From positions 96,837 to 160,836 of the forward strand of contig CAJNDS010000342.1 of the NCBI GenBank assembly GCA_905221605.1: a DNA stretch of 64,000 bases, read 5' to 3'. The stretch's first letter is position 1. Every line of letters begins with the position of its first letter. The notes beneath the pieces are model-generated. The model saw only the letters and a list, made by a program, of their open reading frames with translations, searched no databases and had not been told where the DNA came from. Source of the DNA: Symbiodinium natans. Taxonomy: Eukaryota > Sar > Dinophyceae > Suessiales > Symbiodiniaceae. The translations under genes and the position numbers were made by a program. Below are positions 1 through 11,504 of this stretch, in pieces.

Positions 1-3000
1 CTTGGTGGGCTCCTGGTGCCAGGGAACAGCAACCCTCAGCTCAGCAAACCTGTCTAACCAGTCTGCAGGCCTTGCCCAGCGTGCCGCTCTGGGCCACTAC
101 TGTGCCCTGCCATGTTGTGTTGCAAATCGCTGGGGAGCGTTTCAATTCGCAGAGCCACAAGTGCTTAATCATCCGCTCAAAGCGAACGACCCGAACATAA
201 AACGAACACAGCAGCCCCCATGCCTTGGGAACGAAGCGGCGCACGGCACCCTCGAGAGCGAGTTCGAGGAGAGGAGCATCTAGCCACGTTCTGACTTGAT
301 GAGGCAGGATGCTTCGGGTCACACTCCTTCACTAAACCTGCTCGACCCAGAACATCCCAGCACAACCTCCATCAGAGCTGCCTTTGCTCAAACCAACGGT
401 ACAACGAGATGAACAAGGTCTACGGGCTCAGCACTCAGTGCTGGGAATTGGGCACGTGCGATGCTCTGCATGACCTCGTTGTCAACCTCACAGCGCAGCA
501 AAATGCCGGTATGAATTGAGACCGCCAAGGAAACACAAGAACTGAAAGTACTGCAAAGGTGGGAAGCATGCACAATCTCGACATTCGCAGCTGAAGAGCA
601 TTATTCAACAATCAACAATCTCGCAGCAGTAAGCAACAAGCTGCCGCGAAGGACTTAACATACCAAGCCACAAGCCAAACAGTAACACAAACCACCGTCA
701 GCTACTACGCCATTGCTGACGAGTGGCTTTGTGCAAGGCCCGCAAGTTCACGTTGTTCTTCAAGGCCTCCAACACAAGGGCCTGGCGTCGTGCTGGCTTC
801 GGACACGGATGGCACCAGCAACATCAATACTGACACCGACTGCACATGAGCGGATGAGCGTCTGCAGTCTCGCCAAGGTTCTGCTGATGATGGGACCCAG
901 GGTGTAAGACTATACGATGCATCACAAAGCCTGCTCATGCTGGTCCAACTGACAGGATACCAGGGCGTCAAAGGAATGATCCTGCCCAAGAGACACTTCG
1001 CAGCAGTAGTGCTGGACTGTGCTAGGCTGCCAGATGGCGAAAACAGTCGATACTCAAGCCGAGCATATGCACCCGGAGAAGAGACGACGCGTCTGACGTA
1101 CACATTCCATTGCTCGCATGTTGGCTCTCCCCCTTGAGGCGGCAACTCGTGGCTGGCCGCGATCGAAGTAGAGAGCTGGTCTCTTCGGAAAGCACAGCTT
1201 GTCCTCTGCAGACTTCAAGTAATCATCGGGTGTTGTCAACACCCTGGGCTCTTGACACTTCTTCAGCATGCGGGTTCGAGCGCTACTCACACTGCAAGTG
1301 CAGGGCTCAACAAGGTCTCCTTCAAGCCAGAGTCCTCGAACACCTGGCATCTTTCCCCCGGAACAACAAACCCAAATGCTGAAGAGGCCGGTCGCATTTT
1401 TGTTAACGCTTGTAAGACTTGTAAGTGGGTCCAATAGGTACAGTACCAAAGCAGCAAAACATCTTCGGCGTACAGATGTTAAAAGCTGAGAGAGTGGAAA
1501 CCAAAGCGAAGGTCCATCCACGCTGTACACAGCAGCAAGCTCCATCAACAGGATCTACATCAGGAAATTCTGGCGGCGGTACCCGGCGCGACATGGACAG
1601 CGTGACCAACTGCTCCGGACCTTGAGCCACCACTGTACCTTAGGACTAGATAATTCGATGCAAAGAAAGGCTTGAGGACACCAGAACGTAAATCAACAGA
1701 AATGTTGCGTTGAATTTTTTTTTTTACCTTGCTCCCCAAGCTTTGAGACGAACGTACGAACACCTTTCCGAGGCAGCGGCCGACATTGGGCCTCTCGGCT
1801 ACAAGCGTGTGGCCTCAGATGAATTGGGCTGATGGGGTCCGTAGTGGTTAGCACAGGAATCACCGAAGCAACTCAGCAAAGGCAACTCAGCAAAGGCAAC
1901 ATCGACAAAGCATGAGCTGGATGCTGCAGTTGAAACCTTCAAGCTCAACCTGCTTGAACGCCCGCGCCTCCGAAATAGTCACCCGCGATAAGCGTTGCGC
2001 GCACGTGCTCCTTGCAAGAAGTCGACTTGGCCAAGCATACTGTATCTAGTTGCCCATAATACGAGCACCCTGGGTAGACTAGCCCACTCCCTCGGTGACG
2101 TTGTTCTTAAATGTTCTTAACGCGCTGCTCCCCACTTGAGGCCATGCAGAAAGGGCTTGGTCCTTGCCATCCTCGTCTGCCACGATCACGCTTGCTACTC
2201 CCGACTCGACGAGGTAGAAAGCCCTACCAACCTGCTCGCAGTGAGTCTCTTCCATTGGTGTCGTAGCCCATACTTCTCATACTTCTCTGGCCTATGGCAC
2301 CCACCACTTATTCCAAGCGACATTGTAGACCGCTCAGGTATGCGATCAGGCGCGTCAATAGTTCTGGCTTGACGCCATTTGCACGAGGCATTCGGCTTCC
2401 CAGCATACAACCACCTGCCTCGCCCTGATTCACAAGCTTGTCGCCTGGCCTGGCAGAAAGCAGGAGACATCTTCTCCTTCGTTCTGCGAGCGAAGGTCGG
2501 CAGGCTCGCTTGGGCGGCTAAGGTTACAGCAGCCTCCCGCTTCAAACAACATTGGTTTGTGCCTTGTCCGCTGTGGGTCACAGAGCAAGGCGAGCACTAT
2601 GTCAGCACTCTGGAACCCCAAAAAACTCTAATTCGCAAGATCGTCCCCACAAACAAAAAGTGCGAACCAAAAGAAAACGAGCCTCCAAGTCTTTCGCTTC
2701 AGGTCTCGTGCAAGCTTCGGAAGCTCGCAGCTGGGAAGCTGTCGCTTGAAAAGGGGCACCTCACGAGAGCGAAAGAGCGATCGAATCTTCTGAAGCCTTT
2801 CGAAGCGCGTTGCGCAAAGAAAAGAACCGAGCTGGGTTGAAAACTGCCTGTGTAGATACGTTAGGGCTCAGGGTCATCGCTTCTGAGAGCTGAGCAGACC
2901 TTAGGAAGGCCACGGTTTTCTCGAAGTAGAGCCGCTCCTCTCAAGACTCTCAGACCCAAAAAACTGACGACACCACAACTCGACTTTGCCGCTGGTCAGT

Positions 3001-3009
3001 GCTGCTTGC
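1..3009. other. No recognised gene; spacer
   Basis: Open frames here are short and overlap on both strands without any motif I recognise. The longest ATG frame is 2379-2840 on the plus strand (153 codons, basic, Lys-rich C-terminal half), which I cannot assign. A short T-run lies near 1716-1727. Treated as intergenic or intronic sequence. Confidence 0.5.
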
Positions 3010-3127
3010 GGCTTAGGGCTTAGGGCTTAGGGCTTAGGGTTTAGGGTTTAGGGTTTAGGGTTTAGGGTTTAGGGTTTAGGGTTTAGGGTTAGGGTTTAGG
3101 GTTTAGGGTTTAGGGTTTAGGGTTCAG
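3010..3127 (+). repeat. Interstitial telomere-type array (TTTAGGG)n
   Basis: About sixteen heptamers follow one another. The first three or four read GCTTAGGG, the rest TTTAGGG with one shortened unit. TTTAGGG is the telomere repeat known from plants and dinoflagellates. The array stands inside ordinary unique sequence on both sides, so it is interstitial and not a chromosome end. The left variant units suggest it is old on that side. Degenerate relatives occur at about 7589-7604 and 20108-20134. Confidence 0.9.
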
Positions 3128-6100
3128 GGCTCCTCCTCAGAATCAAGCCGAGGCAGCATGCGCGACCGTAACCTTCGCTGGCCAGCCGCCCGCTCAACAC
3201 AACTGCACACTTACGCTCATACAGATAAGCGGGTGTGCGAAAATAAGGGGAACCCTAAGATAGTCCCCCCAAATAGTAGGATTCTTTTCTATAGTAGGGA
3301 TCCCAATCAGGTACCCCTAATGTCGGAAACCCCAATATTGCAGAACTTGGGTCGCTACCACGCCGTGAATCCATCCCAGCACGTCCTGAGCAGCAACCAT
3401 GAGCAAGCCTCCTGTTGAACAACAGGGTGGAGAAGTGTGTTTCAGAGCTTGGTGTCTGCGAAGAATTTTCATCAATCCGAGTGCTGAAAACAAAAGGGTT
3501 GCGTGCCATTGTATGTTCGTGGCCTAAATGCAGCAATGCTCCGCCATCTTCTCCAACATGCGCAGTTCATGCACGAAGAAAGGACCGCAGCCGTTCCAAG
3601 GTCAAGGCCCATCAGAGGAACCAAAGCATGACCACCTCCAAGCAACGCAACTCTATGTAATTCTGTGTATAAATAGTAACGTTCAAGACCTCGGTTCGTC
3701 AGACGTCTGCAAATGCAAGCCCCCGCAAGTTCAGTGAGGTATCGCAGGGCCCGACTGACAAAAGTATTCATGAAGCCACGCAGCTGATGCGCAAGGTAAA
3801 TCTCGAAACGATGCTGAGAACGGAACCGAGAGCGGTCAATCGTGAACGATTTGCTCGGGATGCGAATGTAGCTCCTATCAAACTTGCATGCAAACAACCC
3901 GGATGCCAACTCTGAGACTCACGGAACACACACTCACACTCACACACACGCTCAAGGCATCAAACATATCCACCTAACGATCAACACACATTCAATGGCA
4001 TTCGGCATTCATGTTGCAATATCAGCTGCAGGCATGCAAAACTCCAACATGGCAGGTGCACCATTTGGGGTCGAAGGTTGACACCGATGCCTGACTTCAA
4101 TTATGCAGCCGTTGCAAAGGTTGTGCCGACAGCAAGCACGAAAGCGCAAGGGCTATGCAGAACTGCCACCGTTTAGCTGTCGTACTGGAAGCATGCAAAA
4201 GGGCTGGCTTGAACTTCGCCCACCTTGCAGTTTGCGATTTCATGGCTCTCGTCACCAGGCATTTGTTCTCTGAGCAATGATCACAGTACTTCATGCACAA
4301 GAATCTTACCCACGTCACCCCTCGAGACATTGAACGAACTGGTCATAGACACATGCAGCGACCTACTGCAACATGACACAGCATGGCAAAACAAGCTGCG
4401 GTCAAATCAACCACATGGCTCCATTGCAAACTCACCTTGGTCTTGCTCTCGCGATCCAACCCTTCCTAGTGGCATGAACACACTCTCAAGACTACGTGCC
4501 CAAGGCTGAAACAGAAGGCCTCGAGCCTTTGCTAGTGGTAGGACTTTTTACGCTGAGGTTTTCTCCAGTGGCCAGAAGGCCTTCAAGGCCAAACCAATGT
4601 CCCAATAGTGTGTATGAGCCAGACAGAGTTTGTTGCTGTCTTGCAGCATCTGGCCACAAAATCAATGGCCACCGTGGCATGTTGTGCCATCTCTCTGAGG
4701 CATCTTCAAGAATGGCACGAAGTGTGACTCGCATGTCAACTGCAGAACCTTTAGGCGGGCGCTATCAGCCGAATGACTCGACAAAGCCGGATGACCATCT
4801 GACTGCCAAAGAGATGCTGGAGTGGAGCGCGGGTCCACAGCCACGATGGCAACTGTATCGACGCCCCTGCGCTGGAAGTGAAATAACGCACAAGCGTGCC
4901 CGTGAAGTCCGAAGGAAGACTTGCAGACTACTAATTGAACTCAGAGCACATGGCAGAAGGCCAATCCTCTGACGTGTACAAGAAGGAAAATCCGAAATCA
5001 AGCACTTGAGCACCTCATAGGGGTTACGTAAGCAAAGGCACCAAGATGTGCCACGCCGACGGAGAGCGAAAGCCGCAAGCCGCCACGTAAAAGAGCTCAA
5101 AGGTGGGAAGCATGCACGGTTGGCAAGCTCCGCAGGCTCAGAACAACCTAAGCCTAGAATGGCCGAGAACTAAAGCGCGATCGGCTAAGTGGAGAGAGGA
5201 CACAAGGACAAGGCGACAGCAGCGAGCCACAATCAGCCAACTGCGGGAGGCAAAGGAATCGGAACTCGCTTCATGTGGCTTGTCGCGCGATCGCCACGTG
5301 AACTGGGTTCCGGCGTGCAACCTTGACTTTGCGTTGTGCAGGTCCATGAACCATGTTGCAGGAAGGCAAGCTGTTTAGCTCAAACTAGACGTTGGCAAAC
5401 CTCGAATCGAGCTCAATGGCGTGCTCGTGTTTCCGAGGCTTGCCATCGGAGTGTCGGGGCCATTTTGGCTCGGCTCAAGCAAGTGACGCGTACAGCGATG
5501 TTCTCAAAGAGTCACGTCGCGCTGATGAGGCAGTTGCGGCTGCTGTTTCAAAGTTTCTGGTTCAAAGTCTGACATGTTTTGTCAAGCATCTGTTGGATAT
5601 CGTCCTGCGAAATTCAAATCATGAGAAACTTCACGAAACGCCAACAGTCCTAGCTTCGGTGGCCAGTATCTTGAGCCACCTCGTGGCGCGGGAATGCCGG
5701 CAATGCCATGATCCCTCCAACCTTGCAAATGAGGGGGTTGTGTGATCAGAGGCTTCCACTCCAGAGGCCACGCCACTGATGCACAAGCGTTCTGCTTTGA
5801 GCATGGGCCTAAAAGTCAACGTTGAATGGATGCCTACAACTGCCCACACTTGCCGGCGGTCCGAATCATTGATGCAGACACATATTTTTTGCAATGATGC
5901 TGTGAACAGTCTCGCGCTTTTCGCGCGTCCAACGCTCATTGAAGCTCGTATTGTGCAATGAGCGATATTGGGAAGGCCGTTTTCGCCCTCAGAAGCGGGT
6001 GCCGCCTCTCTCTTTCTTCTCCACACCGGCCCTCACCAGTAGGAGTGTTGTGTGTTCAGAAGTAGGCGTGGCATTCTCGCCTAAAGCCGTTCACAGCGTT

Positions 6101-8428
6101 GAAGCTTTGCGGGACCCACTGGCAAGCCAAAGGGAATAGCCATCGGACAGAACGAGGTGGAACAGCAGAAAACCAAATGTCCTTACAGCCGCCCAAGAGT
6201 GAACGAATGTGATGTGATGGGATCCTTCTTCTTCTCAGGATCCCTCCAAAACAAATGGATCCGAAAGAGTAGGATCCCTGGTACCAAGCTGATGGCATGT
6301 TATTGCTAAGCGCCCGTCTGAAGGTCCTAGCATAGGTGCCTGAATAACTAAGCAGCCTCCGGCGAACCACGACCCCTGTTTTCATGGTTCGGCCCATTTG
6401 TTGTTTCGTTGATCCTTGCACCTCCTCCTACATGCTTGCTCCGAGCTGCATCTGCGCGAGAAACCAAGATGCCTGGAAATGACATCCGCGCTGGAGCAGA
6501 AAATGACCTATCGAGAAGTTTGCAACCTCGTCTGCTGCAGTCAAATGAGGTCGTCAAATATCTAGCATCAAAGCAAAGTAGCGTTCTATGCCTCTCATTC
6601 AACGAGAATCCAAAGACCCATACTCTAGAAAAATACCCACAGACTTGCAGGAGAGAGGGTAGCCTCAAATCGTAGTTTTCATATTGACAGTCAAGATGCC
6701 AGGTATATGGCAAGGAAACTCCGGCGACTCCATATACCTGAGAAGCAGCAGCAACTCTGATTTGGGTTGAATTAACGGCACGTCTTCCTTTTCCTTCCAC
6801 TCACTCAGATGCCTGGGAGCTTGCAGCTCTACAAAGAGCAAGCTTTGGAATGACCTTCTATGCCCAGGTACGAATCTGAACTGCCATTTCACGTTGACAC
6901 ATCTCCGTGCTCAGTGTCCCTGAGATGTGTTTTTCAGGCTCAGGGTATACGGAGCCCCCAAAAGAAAAGGATGGTTGATAGGCGCCTCCATCAGCGCATG
7001 CGCTGTGGAGGCAACCATCTCTGTATGCTCTACTAAGTTGTTGAGTGTTTCCAGCCTGAAGTTAAGCAGGAAGACTTAACGTCTATATATCCAGAATCAC
7101 GGGATGCAAGAAACCTTGCAAGGCCAACGCTCTTTCCACTGCAGTCTAAGCAGCGGTATGAGCCTTTGACGTCTTCCTCTGTCTCTGTCCGCGTGCCCCA
7201 TTTCGCAGCAGAGCCATCCGCATTAGCCACTGCCACTAGCGTCTGCTGGACATTTTCAACAAACCTGCCCAGGATCAAAACCATCTTTTGAGGGCCCAGA
7301 AACCGGACAACATCGGACAACTGTAAGTTCAGTTTGCTCAAGAAAGACCGACGTTTTTGCTGCTGGCTACCAAGGCACGCTCTTCTTGCATTGAAAAGAA
7401 AATTTTGCTGCATCATGACATGGGCACATCATAACCGGCACCAGGAAGAAAAGGAGATGCGGCCATGTGCGGCTGAGATTATGTGGAGCTTGAGCTAGCA
7501 TCAAGATCAGGCTAGGGCCAAGGGTCCTCAGCTTAGCTTCATGCGTTTGCTCTGCTGAACCCCAGACATGATGAGGGAGTGGCAAGCACTAAACCCTAAA
7601 CCCTAAGTTTCTATACATCTCCTTAACCTTAACCTCATGCTCTCTCTCTAAGCATTTCTTGTTGGCGTACATTGCAAGGACGAAAACCCATCAGGAAAAC
7701 CCATCAAGGCTTAATCATAGGCTTCAGCAGTGCAGATGGGAGAAGCTCGAGGCATAAAGATTTGGTAGGGGAAACCTTGACTGGCCTGGCCCATGGGATG
7801 AAAACATTGTGCTGAAATTCCCAGGTTGCGAGTGTACCAGCATGACTCAAATTCTGATGCGGTTCAAGGTTCCCTCCCGACGTACAAGAAGATCTGTGCT
7901 GGAGCTAGATTGGCTGGGACTCTGGGGGCCTTGCAACCTTGACTGTGGAAAACTTGGACTCCCAAGGGACCACGGTCCCAGGGCTCAGGAGCGAGGTATT
8001 GTGCAGCTTTTTGCAATCCAAGTGACAAAGCCCACCAAGCAGGATACTTCCAAGCCTGATTGGTCAAAGGCCCGTGTCGGAACCATCATGTCAACCATGA
8101 GCTCAGATTACAATGCACGGAGCATTGATCCATTTGTCTGCAGTTGAGTTTGCAACAAACCATTCCCTGACTTCAAGAGGTTGACGAAGAAAATACTGAG
8201 ACTATTGAACGCCCCAGAAGCACCGAAGGCGGCAACGAACACTCCCATCCTTGGGTTCAGGGTTGAAGAGCTGCAGGAGTCTGGATTCTGAGAGTCGGGT
8301 TCCTGCCTGAAAGTTATCTTACTTCGAACATCCCCACCTTGCTCCTCGTGAGAAGGAAAGAGCACAAATAGGATGTTCAAACAAAGACACATTGATTCAA
8401 ATACGCTTTCTTAGTTTTGCTTGCAATT
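3128..8428. other. No recognised gene; spacer with one weak ORF
   Basis: I see no family motif in this stretch. The frame 5392-5745 (plus, 117 codons) has an Ala/Ser-rich, helix-like middle and could be an exon, but nothing identifies it, and a spliced-leader-like word lies inside it. A short CA run sits near 3930-3950. Confidence 0.4.
5459..5479 (+). other. Spliced-leader-like relict (DinoSL fragment)
   Basis: Thirteen consecutive bases, GCCATTTTGGCTC, match the core of the conserved dinoflagellate trans-spliced leader exactly. They are followed directly by GGCTCAAG, which equals the last eight bases of the leader. The leader's first bases (CCGTA) are not preserved. Such partial or doubled leader copies are known in dinoflagellate genes that passed through an mRNA intermediate. 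Chance cannot be excluded, and the putative mRNA body downstream is not recognisable. Confidence 0.4.
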
Positions 8429-8632
8429 GGGGTTGGGCACTCCAGGGAGACTCTGGGGTTGGGCACTCCAGGGAGAAGGGTTGGGCACTCCAGGGAGTCT
8501 GTGGGGTTGGGCACTCCAGGGAGCCTCTGGGGTTGGGCCAGGGAGAGTCTGGGGTTGGGCACTCCACCAAAAGTCTCTGGTTGGGAACTCCAGGGAGTCC
8601 AACAGTCTCTGGGGTTGGGCACTCCAGGGAGG
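8429..8632 (+). repeat. G-rich minisatellite, about 8 imperfect units
   Basis: The unit core is GGGGTTGGGCACTCCAGG followed by GAG and a variable TCT-type linker, giving units of about 22-30 bases. Some copies are shortened or carry substitutions (for example one lacks GCACTCC). A smaller doublet (GGGCGAGGAGAAGAGTT twice) follows at about 8647-8686. All frames crossing the array encode low-complexity peptides, so the frames there are not evidence of a gene. Confidence 0.85.
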
Positions 8633-8689
8633 CTGTAGGAGTAGACCGGGCGAGGAGAAGAGTTCCGGGCGAGGAGAAGAGTTGAGTTT

Positions 8690-11500
8690 AAAAAATCTAA
8701 CAACCCCACACCGAAGGTGGGGAAAAACGAAAATCCACACACACTATTTGGGATTTAGCGTCTGAATCGCTCCCAGCAGGATGAAGAATGCAGCGGCTGT
8801 CGCATGGAGCCACCGCTTTGCAGCTACCGAGGTGCCAGCGGCGACGAAAGCATAGATGCTGAGCCTGAGTAGAGGTGGAGGCCTTCGAGTTCTGCTTCTT
8901 GGTATCTAGGAATGCATTTTCGTTTTGATGTAAAGTGGGGCGCCGAGGGCAGGACCCCCCTACCCCAATGAGAGTACATGTCCAGGCGCCGCCAAACCAG
9001 CTTCGCTTGTTTGTTACGGGACTACATCCCACGAATCAAGGAAGCTGTGTAGTTCTCGGTAAGGATGTTTCGCTGCTCGTTTAATCCGTTTCGTGACACA
9101 AGACAATCTAGCTTAATGCTCCCAGCAACACCGTCCACAAAGCAGCGTGCAAGCCTGGCCAGGCAGGAGGTTCCCACCCTCCCCATTCAAAAAAAAACAA
9201 GTTGGCCCGAATCCTGGCTGAAGAACATCTATCGTACCCTGCCCCCCCTTGGTGTTGTTGGCCGGGCGATGCCGAAATACACTAACCATGCGAGCCGGCA
9301 GCAGAAGGGCCTCCTTCTTGCAATTCCCGATAATGAGCTGGCTAAGAGTCTTGCCAAGTATCCCAAAACAACTGAAGCTGCTGAGGCTACAGGATGCTAC
9401 ATCGTGGACTCGCTACAACGAAGCGTGCTACACCCAAGGACACACGCAAGCCGTTTCAGCCGATACTTCGATCTGAAGCATCTGAAGGAAGAATCTATCA
9501 AACGAATGCCACACTGAGGTTTCATGCCCCGAAGACTGCCTCGAAATAATCCGTACGAAAGTAGCAGCAGGTTCTGAAACGCGAACCCTCACCTCTACCG
9601 GAACTGGAACGCATGCTGTGTACCTACACTCGAACCCACCCGTCATGACCCCAACGAGACTAGGCACCATTCAGTCAACCAGTACTGACATGCGATAGTT
9701 GCTCCAAGAACAAAGGGCGACGTGGGACAAGTCAACATGTACAAAACACATAAGCTGTTTGGATTCCGAGTCAGCCTGCCGGAAGAGACTCAGGAAAGGG
9801 GATGCCCAAGGGATCGAGAAAGGGGCCAACGATGCCTGCCACCACCTGCATGGACTTCAAGCTAACACGGAAGCCTTCAGACCAGTGCTTAACAGCTGGT
9901 TGCTTCGGTCTTGAAAGGCGTTCTTGCTCTCTGGCAGGCTTGCTGCTACGTACTCATGTCGCCTACTATGCTGGGCTCCTACAGCCTGGGTCCTTCTGTC
10001 GAAACTGTCTTCAGCATAGCCTCCACATCATGATGCGCATGCATTTGTGATGCAGACACACCTGCGGGTGGTGCTCAAGGACTGTTCCCACTGAGACGGA
10101 GAACCAGAGTGTCAATGTGGCGGCTGCCAGGGGAGGTGTCCAGAAGAGCGAGCTGACGTACCTGCCAAAGGCATGTCATACGCCCAGCCCGACATCAAAA
10201 CACCATGCTGAAAAGTATGAGTCACGTGCGAATGGGGTGAACACGGAGCACTGGCGAGATTCGGCACCTACAATGCGCCTCTGTTTGTCAAAATCGGGCT
10301 TACAGTTGCAACGGGTTCAGCATAACCAGAAAAGGTGCCGTATCATGACCATGCAGCCTGACAAGACCTGAGCCTGATTTGTAAGGACACGGGCTCTACA
10401 GTAGTTTCGGGGCACAAGCTACCCCGTGGAACCAGACTGATGACCTTTGCCAGGGAGATGCCTAACTCTTGGGTCCAAGCTTGCTTGACTAGCCAACGAA
10501 TTGAACTCTCACTCTCCCAGATTGAGGTAACGCTTTGCTCAAGGCCCAGCGCACAAGGGCCAAAGGAGCCAGCGGGATGGCGGCCATAACCACACGCTTG
10601 GCCTCAGGCTGGGAAGGGCAACAGGGGGCGCGTACAGGCATGCATCTTATTTTTTTCAATGTGGGCTGAAACTCTGAAACAAAGGATTCTGCTGCAAGCC
10701 ACCTCACACACCCTGAGTCTCTCTTGTCTGGGTTGGGCAGAGTTGAGGGCAAGACTGGAACATAGGGAACGAGGCCCGGAGGCGGGGGGCTTTTGCAGGC
10801 CGGCCACTTGGACAAGCTCTGAATTTCCTTTATAAGTCTCGATGCCCATGACGGAAGCAGCCCCTCTTCCACAGAACAGAAGACCCCGAGCACCCGGCCC
10901 TGAATGTTCTGATCATGGCGCCAGAATGGGGCGTATTAGCGTATTGTTAGGGCGAATGTTCGACATAGCGGATCCGGAGTGCAGGACCCCGGCCTCAAGC
11001 AGCAGATACAGTCTTGCGTCAGACCTTGAAGAAGGCTCCAACCCCAAACATCCTAGCTGCATTGCTTGCCGTATACACCCGCACAGACACACGTACCATC
11101 CCCGAAACTGATGCTTTGGGACTTTGCTTTTGGACCACATGCATCTCCCCTCGCAAAGTTTAGCCTTGGAACCTGTTGGATTTGCTGGCAGTCCATGAAC
11201 TCAAACATTAAGCTTCTGAGCGGCTTCCCAAAACACAGCATCGCCCGATTGCCGAGGAAGGACCGCTTCCAACGACATTGCTGCCTGGGATTCCAGTTAG
11301 TTTCTGTAGGCCCATCCCAAGGTTAGCACACGAGGACCAAGTCTGAAGTGCGATCCCACGGGCTGGGAAGGAGACCCAATCCAAAGTAATCAAACCCGAG
11401 GCTTCCTAAAGGGGGATATGGCCCGACTCCTGATTCCAGGCCCCATCTGGGATGTTAGACCAACTAACGGCCGCAGCTAGCACAGGTGGTGCAGGGTCAC
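8690..11500. other. No recognised gene; spacer
   Basis: The largest ATG frame is 9065-9517 on the plus strand (150 codons, basic, no known motif). A second, 10489-10893 on the minus strand, is equally anonymous. Neither shows a domain, signal peptide or membrane segment that I can defend, so both are left uncalled. Confidence 0.4.
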
Positions 11501-11504
11501 AAGA

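Noticed and set aside
8377-8765. Overlapping frames on both strands at 8.4-8.8 kb
   Set aside because: All arise from the G-rich minisatellite, which has no stops in several frames.
9065-9517. 150-codon ATG frame as a gene
   Set aside because: No domain, no signal peptide, no splice-supported neighbours. Such length occurs by chance in 64 kb.
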